DNA of 64,000 bases from Clostridia bacterium (GTDB taxonomy: Bacteria > Bacillota > Clostridia > Oscillospirales > Acutalibacteraceae), in the NCBI GenBank assembly GCA_017550625.1, contig JAFZOL010000034.1, positions 54,793-118,792 on the forward strand, written 5' to 3'. This document shows, in pieces, positions 38,623-48,395 of the stretch. Under the pieces are notes generated by a model. The model searched no databases. It was not told the origin of the DNA and worked only from the letters and a program-made list of their open reading frames with translations. How positions within the stretch are numbered: position 1 is the first letter of the stretch; every line of letters starts with the position of its first letter. Position numbers and translations under genes: made by a program.

Positions 38623-40458
38623 ATGGACGAAAGAATCGAACGGCTGCTGCCCACGGTGCAGAAGCCCGCGCGATACACAGGCGGCGAGCTCAATCAGGTG
38701 ATGAAGGACAAGAACGCGGTGGACATCCGCTACGCGTTCTGTTTCCCTGATTCCTATGAGATCGGCATGAGCCACCTCGGCATCAAGATCCTCTACGCGA
38801 TCGCCAACGAACGGCCCGACACCTGGTGCGAGCGGGTCTTCGCGCCGTGGCCGGATATGGAGCAGAAAATGCGCGAGCAGGGCATCCCGCTTTACGCCCT
38901 CGAGAGCGGCGATCCGATCAAAGACTTCGATTTCATCGGCTTTACGCTGCAATATGAGCTCTGCTACACGAACGTGCTCAATATGCTCGACCTCGCGGGC
39001 CTGCCCGTCCGCGCGGCCGACCGCAAGGGCCTCGCCCCCATCGTGATGGGCGGCGGCCCGTGCGCCTGCAACCCCGAGCCGATCGCCGACTATTTCGACC
39101 TGTTTTCGCTCGGCGAAGGGGAAGAGGTCAACAGCGAGATCATGGATCTCTACGCCGTCCATAAAAAGCGCGGCTCCACGAAGGAGGAATTCCTGCGCGA
39201 GGCCGCCAAAATCCCCGGCGTGTACGTCCCCTCGCTCTACGATATCACTTATAACGCCGACGGCACCGTGCAGGCGATCACGCCGAAAGAAACTGCCCCC
39301 GCCGTCGTCACCAAGCGCATCATCCGCGACCTCGACAAGGTCTATTATCCGAAAACCTTCGTCGTGCCCTTCATCGACGTGGTGCACGACCGCGTCACGC
39401 ACGAGATCTTCCGCGGCTGCATCCGCGGCTGCCGCTTCTGCCAGGCGTGCTTTCTCAACCGCCCGATCCGCGAAAAAAGCCCCGAAACCATCAACGAACA
39501 GTGCAAGGGCCTCGTGGAGGCGACGGGCTACGACGAGATTTCATTGTGCTCGCTGTCATCCTCCGACTATACGCACATCGAAGAGCTTCTGAACCTGCTG
39601 CTGGACTGGACGCCCAAAGAGCAGGTCAACGTCGCGCTGCCGAGCCTGCGCGTCGACAATTTCTCGGACGAGCTCCTGCAAAAGCTCAAATCCGTGCGCC
39701 GTTCGGGGCTCACGTTCGCGCCCGAGGCGGGCACGCAGCGTATGCGCGACGTCATCAACAAAAATGTGACCGAAGAAGAGATGCTCGAGACCGCGAACAT
39801 CGCGTTCGCGGGCGGCTATTCGGCGGTCAAGCTCTATTTCATGCTCGGCCTTCCCACCGAGACCGATGAAGACGTCGCCGCGATCGGCACGCTTGCCAAA
39901 AAGGTCGTTGACGCCTATTATCAGAATCCGGACAAGCCCAAGGGCCGCGGCGTGAACGTGGGCGTTTCGGCGTCGTCGTTCGTGCCGAAGCCCTTCACGC
40001 CCTTCCAGTGGGAGCCGCAGGCCACGCCCGAGGAGCTCGAGCACAAGCAGCGCCACCTCAAAGAAACGCTGCCCTCGCGCAAGATCAACGTTTCGTTCCA
40101 CGACATCAAGACTTCATTCTTAGAGGGCGTGTTCGCCCGCGGCGACCGCAGGCTCTGTGCCGTTGTGGAAGAGGCGTGGCGGCGCGGCTGCAAATTCGAT
40201 TCCTGGGGCGAATACTACCGCTACGACACCTGGATGGAGGTCTTCTCCGACCTCGGCCTCGACCCCGCGTTTTACGCGAACCGCCGCCGGAGCTACGAAG
40301 AGACCCTGCCGTGGGACCATATAAGCTACGGCGTTCCGAAGAAGTTTTTGATGCGCGAGAGCGAAAAGGCGAAGCGCGCCGAGACCACTGCCAACTGCCG
40401 CGAAAAATGCGCGGGCTGCGGCGCGAACAAACTGAACGGAGGGCACTGCGATGTATGA
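38623..40458 (+). CDS. B12-binding-type radical SAM protein (TIGR03960 family)
   Basis: A 611-residue protein. The N-terminal ~220 residues are the B12-binding-like part (YEIGMSHLGIKILYAIAN, GGGPCACNPEP). The radical SAM cluster is CIRGCRFC near 267-274, followed by the TIM-barrel FAPEAGTQRMRDVINKN. The C-terminus has a cysteine cluster (CREKCAGC). The family always travels with a DUF2344 protein, as here, and its reaction is not established; rRNA or tRNA modification has been suggested by context. ATG 38623 begins the conserved MDERIERLLPTVQKPARY. Confidence 0.92.
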   Translation: MDERIERLLPTVQKPARYTGGELNQVMKDKNAVDIRYAFCFPDSYEIGMSHLGIKILYAIANERPDTWCERVFAPWPDMEQKMREQGIPLYALESGDPIKDFDFIGFTLQYELCYTNVLNMLDLAGLPVRAADRKGLAPIVMGGGPCACNPEPIADYFDLFSLGEGEEVNSEIMDLYAVHKKRGSTKEEFLREAAKIPGVYVPSLYDITYNADGTVQAITPKETAPAVVTKRIIRDLDKVYYPKTFVVPFIDVVHDRVTHEIFRGCIRGCRFCQACFLNRPIREKSPETINEQCKGLVEATGYDEISLCSLSSSDYTHIEELLNLLLDWTPKEQVNVALPSLRVDNFSDELLQKLKSVRRSGLTFAPEAGTQRMRDVINKNVTEEEMLETANIAFAGGYSAVKLYFMLGLPTETDEDVAAIGTLAKKVVDAYYQNPDKPKGRGVNVGVSASSFVPKPFTPFQWEPQATPEELEHKQRHLKETLPSRKINVSFHDIKTSFLEGVFARGDRRLCAVVEEAWRRGCKFDSWGEYYRYDTWMEVFSDLGLDPAFYANRRRSYEETLPWDHISYGVPKKFLMRESEKAKRAETTANCREKCAGCGANKLNGGHCDV

Positions 40459-41113
40459 GGCAAGACTATGGCTCTCCAAACGCGGGCGCATCCGGTTCGT
40501 GTCGCATCTCGACATGTTCCGCCTCATGACCCGCGCGGTGCGCCGCGCGCATATCCCGCTGTGGTATACCGAGGGCTTCAACCCCCACCCCTATCTCTCG
40601 TTCCTGCTGGCGCTCTCGCTCGGCGTGGAAGGGGAGCGCGAGCCGATCGATATCCGCATCGTGGACGACGCGTTCCCGATGGAGAATATCGCCCCGTCCC
40701 TCAACGCCGTGCTGCCCGAGGGGCTCGTTGTGGAGGCCGTCACGTCCCCCGTCATGAAGCCCGCGGTCATCACGTGGGGCGAATATGAAGTGACCTATGA
40801 TAAGGCGGAGATCCCGGCGGAGGATCTCACCCGCGCGCTTGAGAGCGGCGCGCTCGAAACCGAAAAAAGCGGCAAATCAGGCGGCAGAAAGATCATGAAA
40901 AAAGTCGGGGTGTCGGAGCATATCCGCTCTTGGTCGCTTTCCGAAACGCCCGACCGTCTGCTGCTCACGGTCGTGCTGCCCGCGGGGTCGGTGCTGAACC
41001 TCAACCCCCAGCAGCTCACCGACGCCGTCAACGCTTATCTCGGCACGTGCGCGGTTGTGCTGCGCGCCGTCCGGATAAGGCTCTTGGACGCGAACGGCGC
41101 GGAATTCCGCTGA
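40451..41113 (+). CDS. DUF2344 / TIGR03936 radical SAM-linked protein
   Basis: A 220-residue partner of the preceding radical SAM protein; in some bacteria the two are fused. Typical start: ARLWLSKRGRIRFVSHLDMFRLMTRAVRRAHIPLWYTEGFNPHP. Function unknown. It overlaps the radical SAM gene by eight bases. Confidence 0.92.
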   Translation: MYEARLWLSKRGRIRFVSHLDMFRLMTRAVRRAHIPLWYTEGFNPHPYLSFLLALSLGVEGEREPIDIRIVDDAFPMENIAPSLNAVLPEGLVVEAVTSPVMKPAVITWGEYEVTYDKAEIPAEDLTRALESGALETEKSGKSGGRKIMKKVGVSEHIRSWSLSETPDRLLLTVVLPAGSVLNLNPQQLTDAVNAYLGTCAVVLRAVRIRLLDANGAEFR

Positions 41114-41143
41114 ACCCTAACCGCGCAGGAGGCGCAAGAATTA

Positions 41144-42412
41144 ATGAGCGAACATAAAAAAGCGCTCGTGTTTGCCGGCGGCGGCAGCAAGGGCGCGTAT
41201 CAGATCGGCGCGTGGAAGGCGCTCAGGGAGCTCGGCGAGAGCTTCGACATTGCCTGCGGCACGTCGATCGGGTCCATCAACGCCGGGTTCTACGTGCAGA
41301 ATGATTTTGACGCGGCCTATGAAATGTGGGAAGGCCTGCGCGCCGACCGCATCATGACCAACGGCATCAATTTCGATAAAACGTTCGAGAGCATCTTCTC
41401 GCAGCGCGACCAGCTGATCCCGTTCATCAAGACCTTCATCAACTCCAAGGGCGCCGACGTCACGCCCTTCCACGAGAACCTGCAGAAGTATTTCGACCCC
41501 GACAAGTTCTTTTCTTCCGACGTCGATTACGCGCTGATGACGGTCAAATACCCGTCCTTCACGCCGTTCGAGGTCACGAAGGACGACATGCGACCCTACG
41601 GGGCCGACGCGTGGAAGTGGATGGCTGCCTCCGGCGCGGCGTATCCGGTGTTTCCCGTGATGAACGTCGACGGCGAGGACTACGTGGACGGCGGGTATTA
41701 CGACAACATCCCCGTCGCCACCGCCTTCAAGCGCGGGGCGACCGAGGTGCTGGTGCTCGACCTTAAGACCGAGAAGAACCACGAGGGCTATATCCACCAC
41801 CCCCGCGTCAAATATATCAAGCCCACGCGCGATCTCGGCACGTTTCTGAATTTCGACAAGGACGCTCTGCGCTTCTCGCTGAACCTCGGCTATAACGACA
41901 CGATGAAGGCCTACGGCAAATACTACGGCCTGCAGTATACCCTCATCCCCGCCGACGGGGACGAAGAGGCGCTTTCGGCGATCGCCTCCGATTTCATCGA
42001 CCTGCTCACCGTGAGCGAGGCGGGCTTCGATTTCAGCAAATACGTCTCCAAGCGCCAGCGCGTGAACGCCCTCGAGGGCAGCACCACGATCCTTTCGGGC
42101 ATCCTCGGCGCCGACAAGCCGACCGACGAGGAGCTTTTCATCGCCGCGCTCGAGATGCTCTTAAAGAGCTGTTCCTACGAGATCGACCGCAGCTACCGCT
42201 TCGGGGACCTTCTCTACCACCTCAAAAGCGAGGCGGATTCCCTGTATCCGATGCTCGAACGCGACACGGACGAGGCGTTTCCGTATGTACTCAATTTCGT
42301 GAAGACCCACAGCGAGGCGAAGAACCCGCTCAACAAAAAGCTCGAGGAAGAAGACCGCAAGCTTCTCATTTTCATGGCGCTTCTGCGCGCCCTGCAGCAG
42401 GCGAAGCTGTAA
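41144..42412 (+). CDS. Patatin-like phospholipase
   Basis: A 422-residue cytoplasmic lipid acyl hydrolase. The oxyanion loop FAGGGSKGAYQIGAW (about 9-23), the nucleophile GTSIGSINAG (Ser about 42) and the catalytic Asp in DGGYYDNIPV (about 186) form the complete Ser-Asp dyad. The ~200-residue C-terminal extension is helical and unassigned. ATG follows GCAGGAGG. It is probably in one transcript with the radical SAM pair. Confidence 0.9.
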   Translation: MSEHKKALVFAGGGSKGAYQIGAWKALRELGESFDIACGTSIGSINAGFYVQNDFDAAYEMWEGLRADRIMTNGINFDKTFESIFSQRDQLIPFIKTFINSKGADVTPFHENLQKYFDPDKFFSSDVDYALMTVKYPSFTPFEVTKDDMRPYGADAWKWMAASGAAYPVFPVMNVDGEDYVDGGYYDNIPVATAFKRGATEVLVLDLKTEKNHEGYIHHPRVKYIKPTRDLGTFLNFDKDALRFSLNLGYNDTMKAYGKYYGLQYTLIPADGDEEALSAIASDFIDLLTVSEAGFDFSKYVSKRQRVNALEGSTTILSGILGADKPTDEELFIAALEMLLKSCSYEIDRSYRFGDLLYHLKSEADSLYPMLERDTDEAFPYVLNFVKTHSEAKNPLNKKLEEEDRKLLIFMALLRALQQAKL

Positions 42413-42456
42413 TGTTTGTCCCGCCCCGCGTGGGGCGCTCCCCAAAGGAGGAACCT

Positions 42457-44013
42457 ATGGTCGCAAAAGTCAACAGCGTGGGGCTGTTCGGCCTCCATTC
42501 CTATATGGTCGAAGTCGAGGCCGACTTGGAAAGCGGCAAATTCCGTTTCGATCTGGTAGGGCTGCCCGACACGGCGGTGCAGGAATCGAGAGAACGGGTC
42601 CTTTCTGCTATCAAAAACAGCGTGCACGTTTTTCCGGATAATCATATTACGATCAACCTCGCCCCTGCCGATGTGCGCAAAGAGGGCTCAGTCTACGATT
42701 TGCCGATCTATATCGCGATCCTCATCGGTATGGGTTGTATCCGTGCAAACGTGGCGAATGCCGCGTTCCTCGGCGAGCTGTCGCTCTCGGGCGACGTGCG
42801 CCCCGTCAACGGCGTGCTGCCCATGGTGATCGAGGCGAAAAAAGCGGGCCTTGCCCGCGTGTTCGTCCCCGCGGCGAACGCCTCCGAAGCCTCGGCCGTT
42901 GAGGGGATCACCGTGTATCCCGTTTCGAACGTAAAACAACTGACGGCTTACTTTTCGACCTATGAGCTGCCTCGCGGCTTGGAGCCGCTCGCACCAGCCC
43001 CTCCCTTCGTTTTCAACGGGACGGATCCCTTCGAGGGCGTGCTCGATTTCGCCGACGTCAAGGGGCAGTCCGCCGCCAAACGCGCCCTCGAGGTCGCGGC
43101 GGCCGGCGGCCATAACATTTTGATGAGCGGCCCGCCCGGTTCCGGCAAAAGCATGCTCGCCAAGCGCATCCCCACCATATTGCCCGACATGACCTTCGAA
43201 GAGGCGCTCGAGACCACCAAGATCTATTCGGTCGCCGGCAAGCTTGACGGCACGAAGGGCCTCGTCACGCGGCGTCCCTTCCGCTCGCCGCACCATAACG
43301 TCTCGCAGATGGGCCTTTCCGGCGGCGGCGCGATCCCGCGCCCGGGCGAGATCTCGCTCGCGCACAACGGCGTATTGTTTCTCGACGAGCTGCCGGAATT
43401 CTCCCGCGCCGCGCTCGAGAGCATGCGCCAGCCGATCGAGGACGGCAGGATCACGATCTCCCGCGCCGCGGGCGCGCTGACGTATCCCTGCGAGATCATG
43501 CTGGTGGCTGCCATGAACCCCTGTCCCTGCGGCTTTTTGGGCCACCCCACGAAGCCCTGCACCTGCTCGCCGCAGGCCGCGCAGCGCTATCTCTCGCGCA
43601 TCTCCGGCCCGCTGCTCGACCGCATCGACATCCAGATCGAGGTCCCGCCGGTGGAGTTCTCCGCGCTTTCGGACCGCGACAACACCGAAGAGCGCTCGTC
43701 CGCGATCAAGGCGCGCGTGAACGCCGCGCGCGCGATCCAGCAGCGTCGCTTTGCCGGCAGCTGCACGACCTGCAACGCGAAAATGAGCGCTGCGGAGATC
43801 GAAAAATACTGCGTGCTCGACGACGCAGGCAGGGCGCTCGTGAAAAAGATCTTCGAGTCTCTCGGGCTTTCCGCCCGCGCTTACACGAAAATACTCAAGC
43901 TCTCCCGCACCATCGCGGACGTGGAGGGCAGCGAGCAGATCCTGCCCGTGCACATTTCCGAGGCGATCCGCTACCGGAACCTCGACCGCAGGATCCTGCA
44001 GAACGGAGAATAA
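42457..44013 (+). CDS. YifB/ComM-family Mg-chelatase-like AAA+ ATPase
   Basis: A 518-residue ATPase related to ComM, a branch-migration helicase for natural transformation in Gram-negatives. An N-terminal Lon-like domain (MVAKVNSVGLFGLHSYMVEVE, FDLVGLPDTAVQESRERV) is followed by the AAA+ core with GPPGSGKSMLAKRI (about 228-241), VLFLDELPEF and the Cys motif PCGFLGHPTKPCTC. ATG 42457 follows AAAGGAGG. Confidence 0.93.
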   Translation: MVAKVNSVGLFGLHSYMVEVEADLESGKFRFDLVGLPDTAVQESRERVLSAIKNSVHVFPDNHITINLAPADVRKEGSVYDLPIYIAILIGMGCIRANVANAAFLGELSLSGDVRPVNGVLPMVIEAKKAGLARVFVPAANASEASAVEGITVYPVSNVKQLTAYFSTYELPRGLEPLAPAPPFVFNGTDPFEGVLDFADVKGQSAAKRALEVAAAGGHNILMSGPPGSGKSMLAKRIPTILPDMTFEEALETTKIYSVAGKLDGTKGLVTRRPFRSPHHNVSQMGLSGGGAIPRPGEISLAHNGVLFLDELPEFSRAALESMRQPIEDGRITISRAAGALTYPCEIMLVAAMNPCPCGFLGHPTKPCTCSPQAAQRYLSRISGPLLDRIDIQIEVPPVEFSALSDRDNTEERSSAIKARVNAARAIQQRRFAGSCTTCNAKMSAAEIEKYCVLDDAGRALVKKIFESLGLSARAYTKILKLSRTIADVEGSEQILPVHISEAIRYRNLDRRILQNGE

Positions 44014-44015
44014 AC

Positions 44016-44588
44016 ATGAGAGTCTGTATCTTCGGCGCCTCGGGCGACGACATCGAACAAGTCTATTTTGACGAGACCTTCGCCGTGGGCAGGGCGCTCG
44101 CCGAACGCGGCCATTCGCTGATCTTCGGCGGCGGCGCGCACGGGCTCATGGGCGCGGCGGCGCGCGGCTTCACGGCTGGCGGCGGCAAGATCGTCGGCGT
44201 CGCGCCGCGGTTTTTCGACATCCCCGGCGTGCTTTACGAGGCTTGCGACGAGTTCGTATGGCCCGATTCCATGCGCGACCGCAAGAAGTATATGGAGGAT
44301 AACGCCGACGCGTTTCTCGTCGTGCCGGGCGGCATCGGCACCTATGAAGAGTTCCTTGAGGTGCTCACGCTCAAGCAGCTCGCGCGCCACGGCAAGCCGA
44401 TCGTGCTGTATAATATCAACGGCTTTTTCGATAAGCTCACCGACCTGATCGCCGCCGACACCGTCGCGGGCTTCATCCGCAGGCAGACGATGGAGCTCTT
44501 CGACCTCGCCGACGACCCCGAAACGGCGGTGCGCCTCATCGAAAGCGAGGCTGTCGATACTGAAACAATCCGTTTCTGCGATGAATAA
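44016..44588 (+). CDS. LOG-family protein (TIGR00730)
   Basis: A 190-residue Rossmann-like protein with the LOG signatures SMRDRKKYM (about 88) and VPGGIGTYEEFLEVLTLKQL (about 106-125). Family members are nucleoside 5'-monophosphate phosphoribohydrolases, known for releasing cytokinins in plants; in this bacterium a nucleotide-salvage role is more likely. Starts two bases after the yifB stop. Confidence 0.92.
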   Translation: MRVCIFGASGDDIEQVYFDETFAVGRALAERGHSLIFGGGAHGLMGAAARGFTAGGGKIVGVAPRFFDIPGVLYEACDEFVWPDSMRDRKKYMEDNADAFLVVPGGIGTYEEFLEVLTLKQLARHGKPIVLYNINGFFDKLTDLIAADTVAGFIRRQTMELFDLADDPETAVRLIESEAVDTETIRFCDE

Positions 44589-44608
44589 AACAGCGAAAGA
44601 TAACAAGA

Positions 44609-44633
44609 AAAGCCGGAGCAGCGCTCCGGCTTT
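44609..44633. terminator. Bidirectional terminator after the LOG gene
   Basis: A stem (44609-44618 with 44624-44633) with a CAGCG loop lies between the convergent LOG and hydrolase genes. Confidence 0.8.
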
Positions 44634-44649
44634 CTTAATCTTATTCGTT

Positions 44650-46314
44650 TCACGGCGCGGGTTCCGGCTCCGTGGTCGGCTCGGGATCCGTCACGGGATC
44701 TGCGGTGCCTTTCGCGTGGCCCACGATGCCGCTGATCAGTTCGCGCAGGCTGCGGATGAACCCTTCGATAAAGGCCCTGACTCTCGCGATCACCGCGTGC
44801 AGGGAATCGGAGAAATCCACTTCCAGCTCCTGTCCCACGGTGCTCTTGGAAGCGTTCTCCTCGGTCATGGGCACGAGCTCGAAGTTGCCGTTGGGCAGCA
44901 TGAACTGCGGATAGCGCGGGTCAAGGTCGACGGTCATCGGCACCGGCGAGGTCAAAAACGTCTGTGCGAGCGTTTCCATCGAATCCGGGAAGTCGTTGTG
45001 GATGAGCCCGCCCACGATCCACGTGGTGTCGCGCAGGATGCAGGTAGAGGCGTCCACCTTCTTGTCGGGGGAGATATACTTGCCGAGGCCAGCGCCCTCC
45101 TGCAGGGCGATATAGTCCTCGTCGAGCGTGCCGGTGTGGGTGGAGGTAGTCGCGCCGAGCGAAGAATACGTAAGCTTCGTGAAGCCGTCCGAGAGCTCGG
45201 TGCTGTCCTCAAAGATCGGCACCGACGGATAGCCGTATTTCGTCATCACGCCGGCCTGCACGCCGTCGTCGGTCGCTTCGCCGATGATCTCTTCGATCTG
45301 TGTCTGCACCTCGTCGTGATACGCGGTCACGCGCTCGATGAGGCCCGCGTATTCCTCTTCTCTGCCGCTGAACACATAGCTGATCGCGTCGTCGAAATTC
45401 TCGTCGGACACCATCGCCCACATGCCGGGATAGGTGGCGTAGGTTGCGAGCAGCACGTCGGGCAGCACGGGATAGAGTACTTTCTGATACACGTCGTCCA
45501 ACAAGAGGCCTGAGGGATCGATGCCGGGCATCGTGGCAAACAGGTCGAGCGTCTCTTTGATCATCTCAAAGATCTCGCCCTCGGGCATGTCGAACACGCC
45601 CTCGTTGTTTTCGAGCCAACGGTCGATCTCGGTCGCGTCGAAGTGCAGCTTGCCGCTGAACAGGCCGCTCGTGAGCAGATACCCCTCGCACGAGGGATTA
45701 TGGAACAGCACTTTGTTCACCTTGTCGTGCCCGTAAACGGCAAGATAGGTCATCACGTGGCACGAGCCCTCGCACCGGCCGATCAGGTTGACGCGCTCGG
45801 CGCCGGTCGCCTCGAGCACGATATCTACGTAACGCGCGAGCTTCTCTGCCGTGTCGTAGGGCGAGAGCCGCCAGTCGTAGGTGAACACGTAGCCTCGCAG
45901 CGGATACGTGCCGCCGGATTTCTTGTTCGTCTCTTTGTCGGGCATCTGCCACCAGATATGATAATTATCCTGCTGATAGCCGTCCTTGCCCATCAGAAGG
46001 TCCTCATACAGCGGCGCGACCCAGCTGAGCAGCTTCTCTTTATAGGCCTCAAGGTCCTCTTCGCTGCCGGTGAGATACGCCTTCGCGAACGCGCCGATGC
46101 AGTCCTTCACCGCGTCGGAAAGATAGCCTTCCGGCGTGTCAACGGGACCGACCTTGTTGCCGTCCTCGTCGTAGATATACGAGCCGAAGCCGAGCACGTA
46201 GATCGTGGGCGAAACGCCGTTCGGCTCATAGGGCTGCGTTTCGGCTGCGAAGGCCGGCGCGAGCATGAGCGCGGCGAGCGTCAGGCTCAGCAAGAGACTG
46301 ATGATTTTTTTCAT
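44650..46314 (-). CDS. Exported alpha/beta-hydrolase with Cys nucleophile elbow (paralogue 1)
   Basis: A 554-residue exported protein with a cleavable signal peptide (about 1-23). The region FTYDWRLSPYDTAEKLA and the elbow LIGRCEGSCH (about 177-186) resemble lecithin:cholesterol acyltransferase/PGAP1-like lipases, but the usual GxSxG is GRCEG, with Cys 181 at the nucleophile position. The late DASTCILRDTTW and IHNDFPDS, shared with paralogue 2, may hold the catalytic His. The tail is an amphipathic helix (RVRAFIEGFIRSLRELISGI) followed by a Thr/Pro/Glu-rich end. Confidence 0.8.
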   Translation of the reverse strand: MKKIISLLLSLTLAALMLAPAFAAETQPYEPNGVSPTIYVLGFGSYIYDEDGNKVGPVDTPEGYLSDAVKDCIGAFAKAYLTGSEEDLEAYKEKLLSWVAPLYEDLLMGKDGYQQDNYHIWWQMPDKETNKKSGGTYPLRGYVFTYDWRLSPYDTAEKLARYVDIVLEATGAERVNLIGRCEGSCHVMTYLAVYGHDKVNKVLFHNPSCEGYLLTSGLFSGKLHFDATEIDRWLENNEGVFDMPEGEIFEMIKETLDLFATMPGIDPSGLLLDDVYQKVLYPVLPDVLLATYATYPGMWAMVSDENFDDAISYVFSGREEEYAGLIERVTAYHDEVQTQIEEIIGEATDDGVQAGVMTKYGYPSVPIFEDSTELSDGFTKLTYSSLGATTSTHTGTLDEDYIALQEGAGLGKYISPDKKVDASTCILRDTTWIVGGLIHNDFPDSMETLAQTFLTSPVPMTVDLDPRYPQFMLPNGNFELVPMTEENASKSTVGQELEVDFSDSLHAVIARVRAFIEGFIRSLRELISGIVGHAKGTADPVTDPEPTTEPEPAP

Positions 46315-46456
46315 ATGACAACCTCGTTTCTATGCTTGTCTTCTTTATACTATATCATATTATCAGCCATTTGCACAAGCGGCAAAACGACGAAACTCCC
46401 GTCGGTTTTTTGTGTATTTTGAAATGAACCTGCCGTAAAAAAAGATCCCCTGGTGA

Positions 46457-46735
46457 GGCGCCCTCACTTAGGGATTTACATGGTTTTTCGCCGCTCTTTT
46501 CCGCCCGAACTGCCTGTCCGGCAGGGGATATCCGCCAGGATTATCCCCTGCCGTTCAGATTGTTCGGACAAAAAAATAGCAGGCGAGAAAACTGCTTCGC
46601 ACCGCAGGGGATGCAATTCTTGTGAAAGACAAGGCGCAGGGGTCGGATAATCCTGACGGATATCCGACCCCTGAAACACAGTATTTCGCAAAAAAGTGCG
46701 CCGCTGCGGCATATAAATCCCTAAGTGAGGGCGCC
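46457..46735. mobile_element. MITE-like element, copy 1
   Basis: A 279 bp element with perfect 22 bp terminal inverted repeats (46457-46478 and 46714-46735, GGCGCCCTCACTTAGGGATT...). The two halves are imperfect reverse complements of each other, each with an internal hairpin (CAGGGGATA-type stems) whose loops are also complementary. No transposase or other ORF is carried. It is ~90% similar to the copy at 61583-61859. It sits in the loop of a terminator-like stem (AAGATCCC... with ...GGGACCTT). Confidence 0.85.
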
Positions 46736-46760
46736 TTGAGGGACCTTTGAGATATCGGAA

Positions 46761-48395
46761 TTAACCAAGTGGCGCGATGGTGCCGGTGGCGTGGCCCTTG
46801 ATGCCTTCAATGAGACCTTTCACAAAGGCGATGATCTTTTCGAGCAGGCCCTTCATGATCTCGATGAAGCCGCGGGTGCCCGAACCGGGATCGGGATTCT
46901 CCCACTCCATGTCGTTCTCGTTTTCTTCCTGGGCGGGCAGCAGCGTGCCGTTTTCTTTATTGTAGTTGAGATACTGCGGATACGCCTCGATCGTCCATAC
47001 GGTGTTGGCGGGGTTCGCGATCACGGCGTCGATCAGGTTGTCAAGCGCCGCGGGGAAGTCATGGATCATGTTCTTCATGAACCAGGTGTTGTCGGGCAGC
47101 AGGCAGGTCGAAGCGTCGATCTGCTTGTCGGGGCTGATATACTTGTCAAGGCCCTTTTCGGTCTGCGCGGCGATATAGGCCTCGCTTAAGGTCTCGTCGA
47201 CCTTGCTCGTGGTCGCGCCGAAGGACTGGTCTTCCACAGAGAGCATATAGTCGCCCACGTATTCGGTGCGCTCGCTCAGCGGATACTGCTGGGTGCCGTA
47301 TTCCACGAACACATTGACCATCACGCCTGCATCCTTCATCGCGAGGATATCCTCGGGCAGCTTCTCCTGCACGTTGTAATGGAAGTCGTTCAGCTTCTCG
47401 ATGATGGGGGCGTAAAGCTCCTTATCCTCTTCGGTCGGGAAGACGTAATCCTTGTAGTCCTCATAACGGCGGTTGACGGTGCTGGCGACGTAGGCGCCGC
47501 TGATGCCCCAATACGCCTTGATGATCGGGGCGAGCAGGTCGTCCTTCTCTTTCTCGTAGATACGCTGGACGAGGTCGGCGGTCACGTTGATGCCGTAGGT
47601 CTCGTGCAGCATCTCAAACACGGTCTTGAGGTTTTCGATGAGCTCCGCCTCAAGGCCGAGTTCCTCCACGGCGATATAGCTGTCGAGGTTGCTCATGAAG
47701 CGGTAAGCGCCGTCCACCGGGATCTGCACGTTACCGCTCATCACGGCGTCGGCGTATTCGGTGCCGAGGGCGGAGGAGTTGATGAAGCACACGCCTTCGA
47801 TATCGGCGTAGTTCTCGGGCTTGGCGTATTTTTCAAGATACGCGGCCATCACGCTGGCGCCGCCGCAGCGGCCGAACATAAAGACCTTCGAAGAGCCGGT
47901 CTTCGCCTTCACGGCCTCAACGTATTCTTCGATCTCGTCCGCGATATCCATGGGAGAAAGGCGGAAGTCCGAGATGAACATATACACGAGTCTGCCGTCC
48001 CTGAGCCGGTAATCGGGTCTCAGCGTAGCGGAATCCCAGCTTGTGCCGGTGCCGGTGTTCTCGGGCAGGGTGCCGTCGGGAGCGGGAGCGAAGCCCTCGA
48101 ACGCGGGCAGAACGATATCGAGCACGTGCTGGTTATATTCGCTCCAGTCGCCGCTGATGATCGCCTTCGCGATGAGCGGCACGGCGCCGTCGAGAATGGC
48201 GGACATATACTCGCCGTCGTCGAACAGCTTCGTCTTCGTGCCGTCTTCGTTGTATTTATAAATCGTGGAGTCGCCGTGGATATACACCACGGGCGTCAGC
48301 CCTGCGGCGTCGGCGGGGACCAGCGCGGCGTAAGCCGGCGCGAGCAGCAGGACCGCAAGCATTACGGACAGGATCTTCATCATTGTTTTCTTCAT
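46761..48395 (-). CDS. Exported alpha/beta-hydrolase with Cys nucleophile elbow (paralogue 2)
   Basis: A 544-residue exported protein homologous over its length to the protein at 44650-46314. ATG 48395 is chosen by AAAGGA before a typical signal peptide (about 1-30). The elbow is MFGRCGGAS, again Cys (177) instead of Ser; ISDFRLSPMDIADE precedes it. A conserved DASTCLLPDNTW and MIHDFPAA lie near the C-terminus. It ends in an amphipathic helix (IMKGLLEKIIAFVKGLIEGI). A copy of the MITE-like element separates the paralogues. Confidence 0.8.
   Translation of the reverse strand: MKKTMMKILSVMLAVLLLAPAYAALVPADAAGLTPVVYIHGDSTIYKYNEDGTKTKLFDDGEYMSAILDGAVPLIAKAIISGDWSEYNQHVLDIVLPAFEGFAPAPDGTLPENTGTGTSWDSATLRPDYRLRDGRLVYMFISDFRLSPMDIADEIEEYVEAVKAKTGSSKVFMFGRCGGASVMAAYLEKYAKPENYADIEGVCFINSSALGTEYADAVMSGNVQIPVDGAYRFMSNLDSYIAVEELGLEAELIENLKTVFEMLHETYGINVTADLVQRIYEKEKDDLLAPIIKAYWGISGAYVASTVNRRYEDYKDYVFPTEEDKELYAPIIEKLNDFHYNVQEKLPEDILAMKDAGVMVNVFVEYGTQQYPLSERTEYVGDYMLSVEDQSFGATTSKVDETLSEAYIAAQTEKGLDKYISPDKQIDASTCLLPDNTWFMKNMIHDFPAALDNLIDAVIANPANTVWTIEAYPQYLNYNKENGTLLPAQEENENDMEWENPDPGSGTRGFIEIMKGLLEKIIAFVKGLIEGIKGHATGTIAPLG

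Noticed and set aside
46457..46735. Degraded insertion sequence with transposase
   Set aside because: No frame inside either copy encodes a recognisable transposase and both copies are the same length, so a non-autonomous element fits better.
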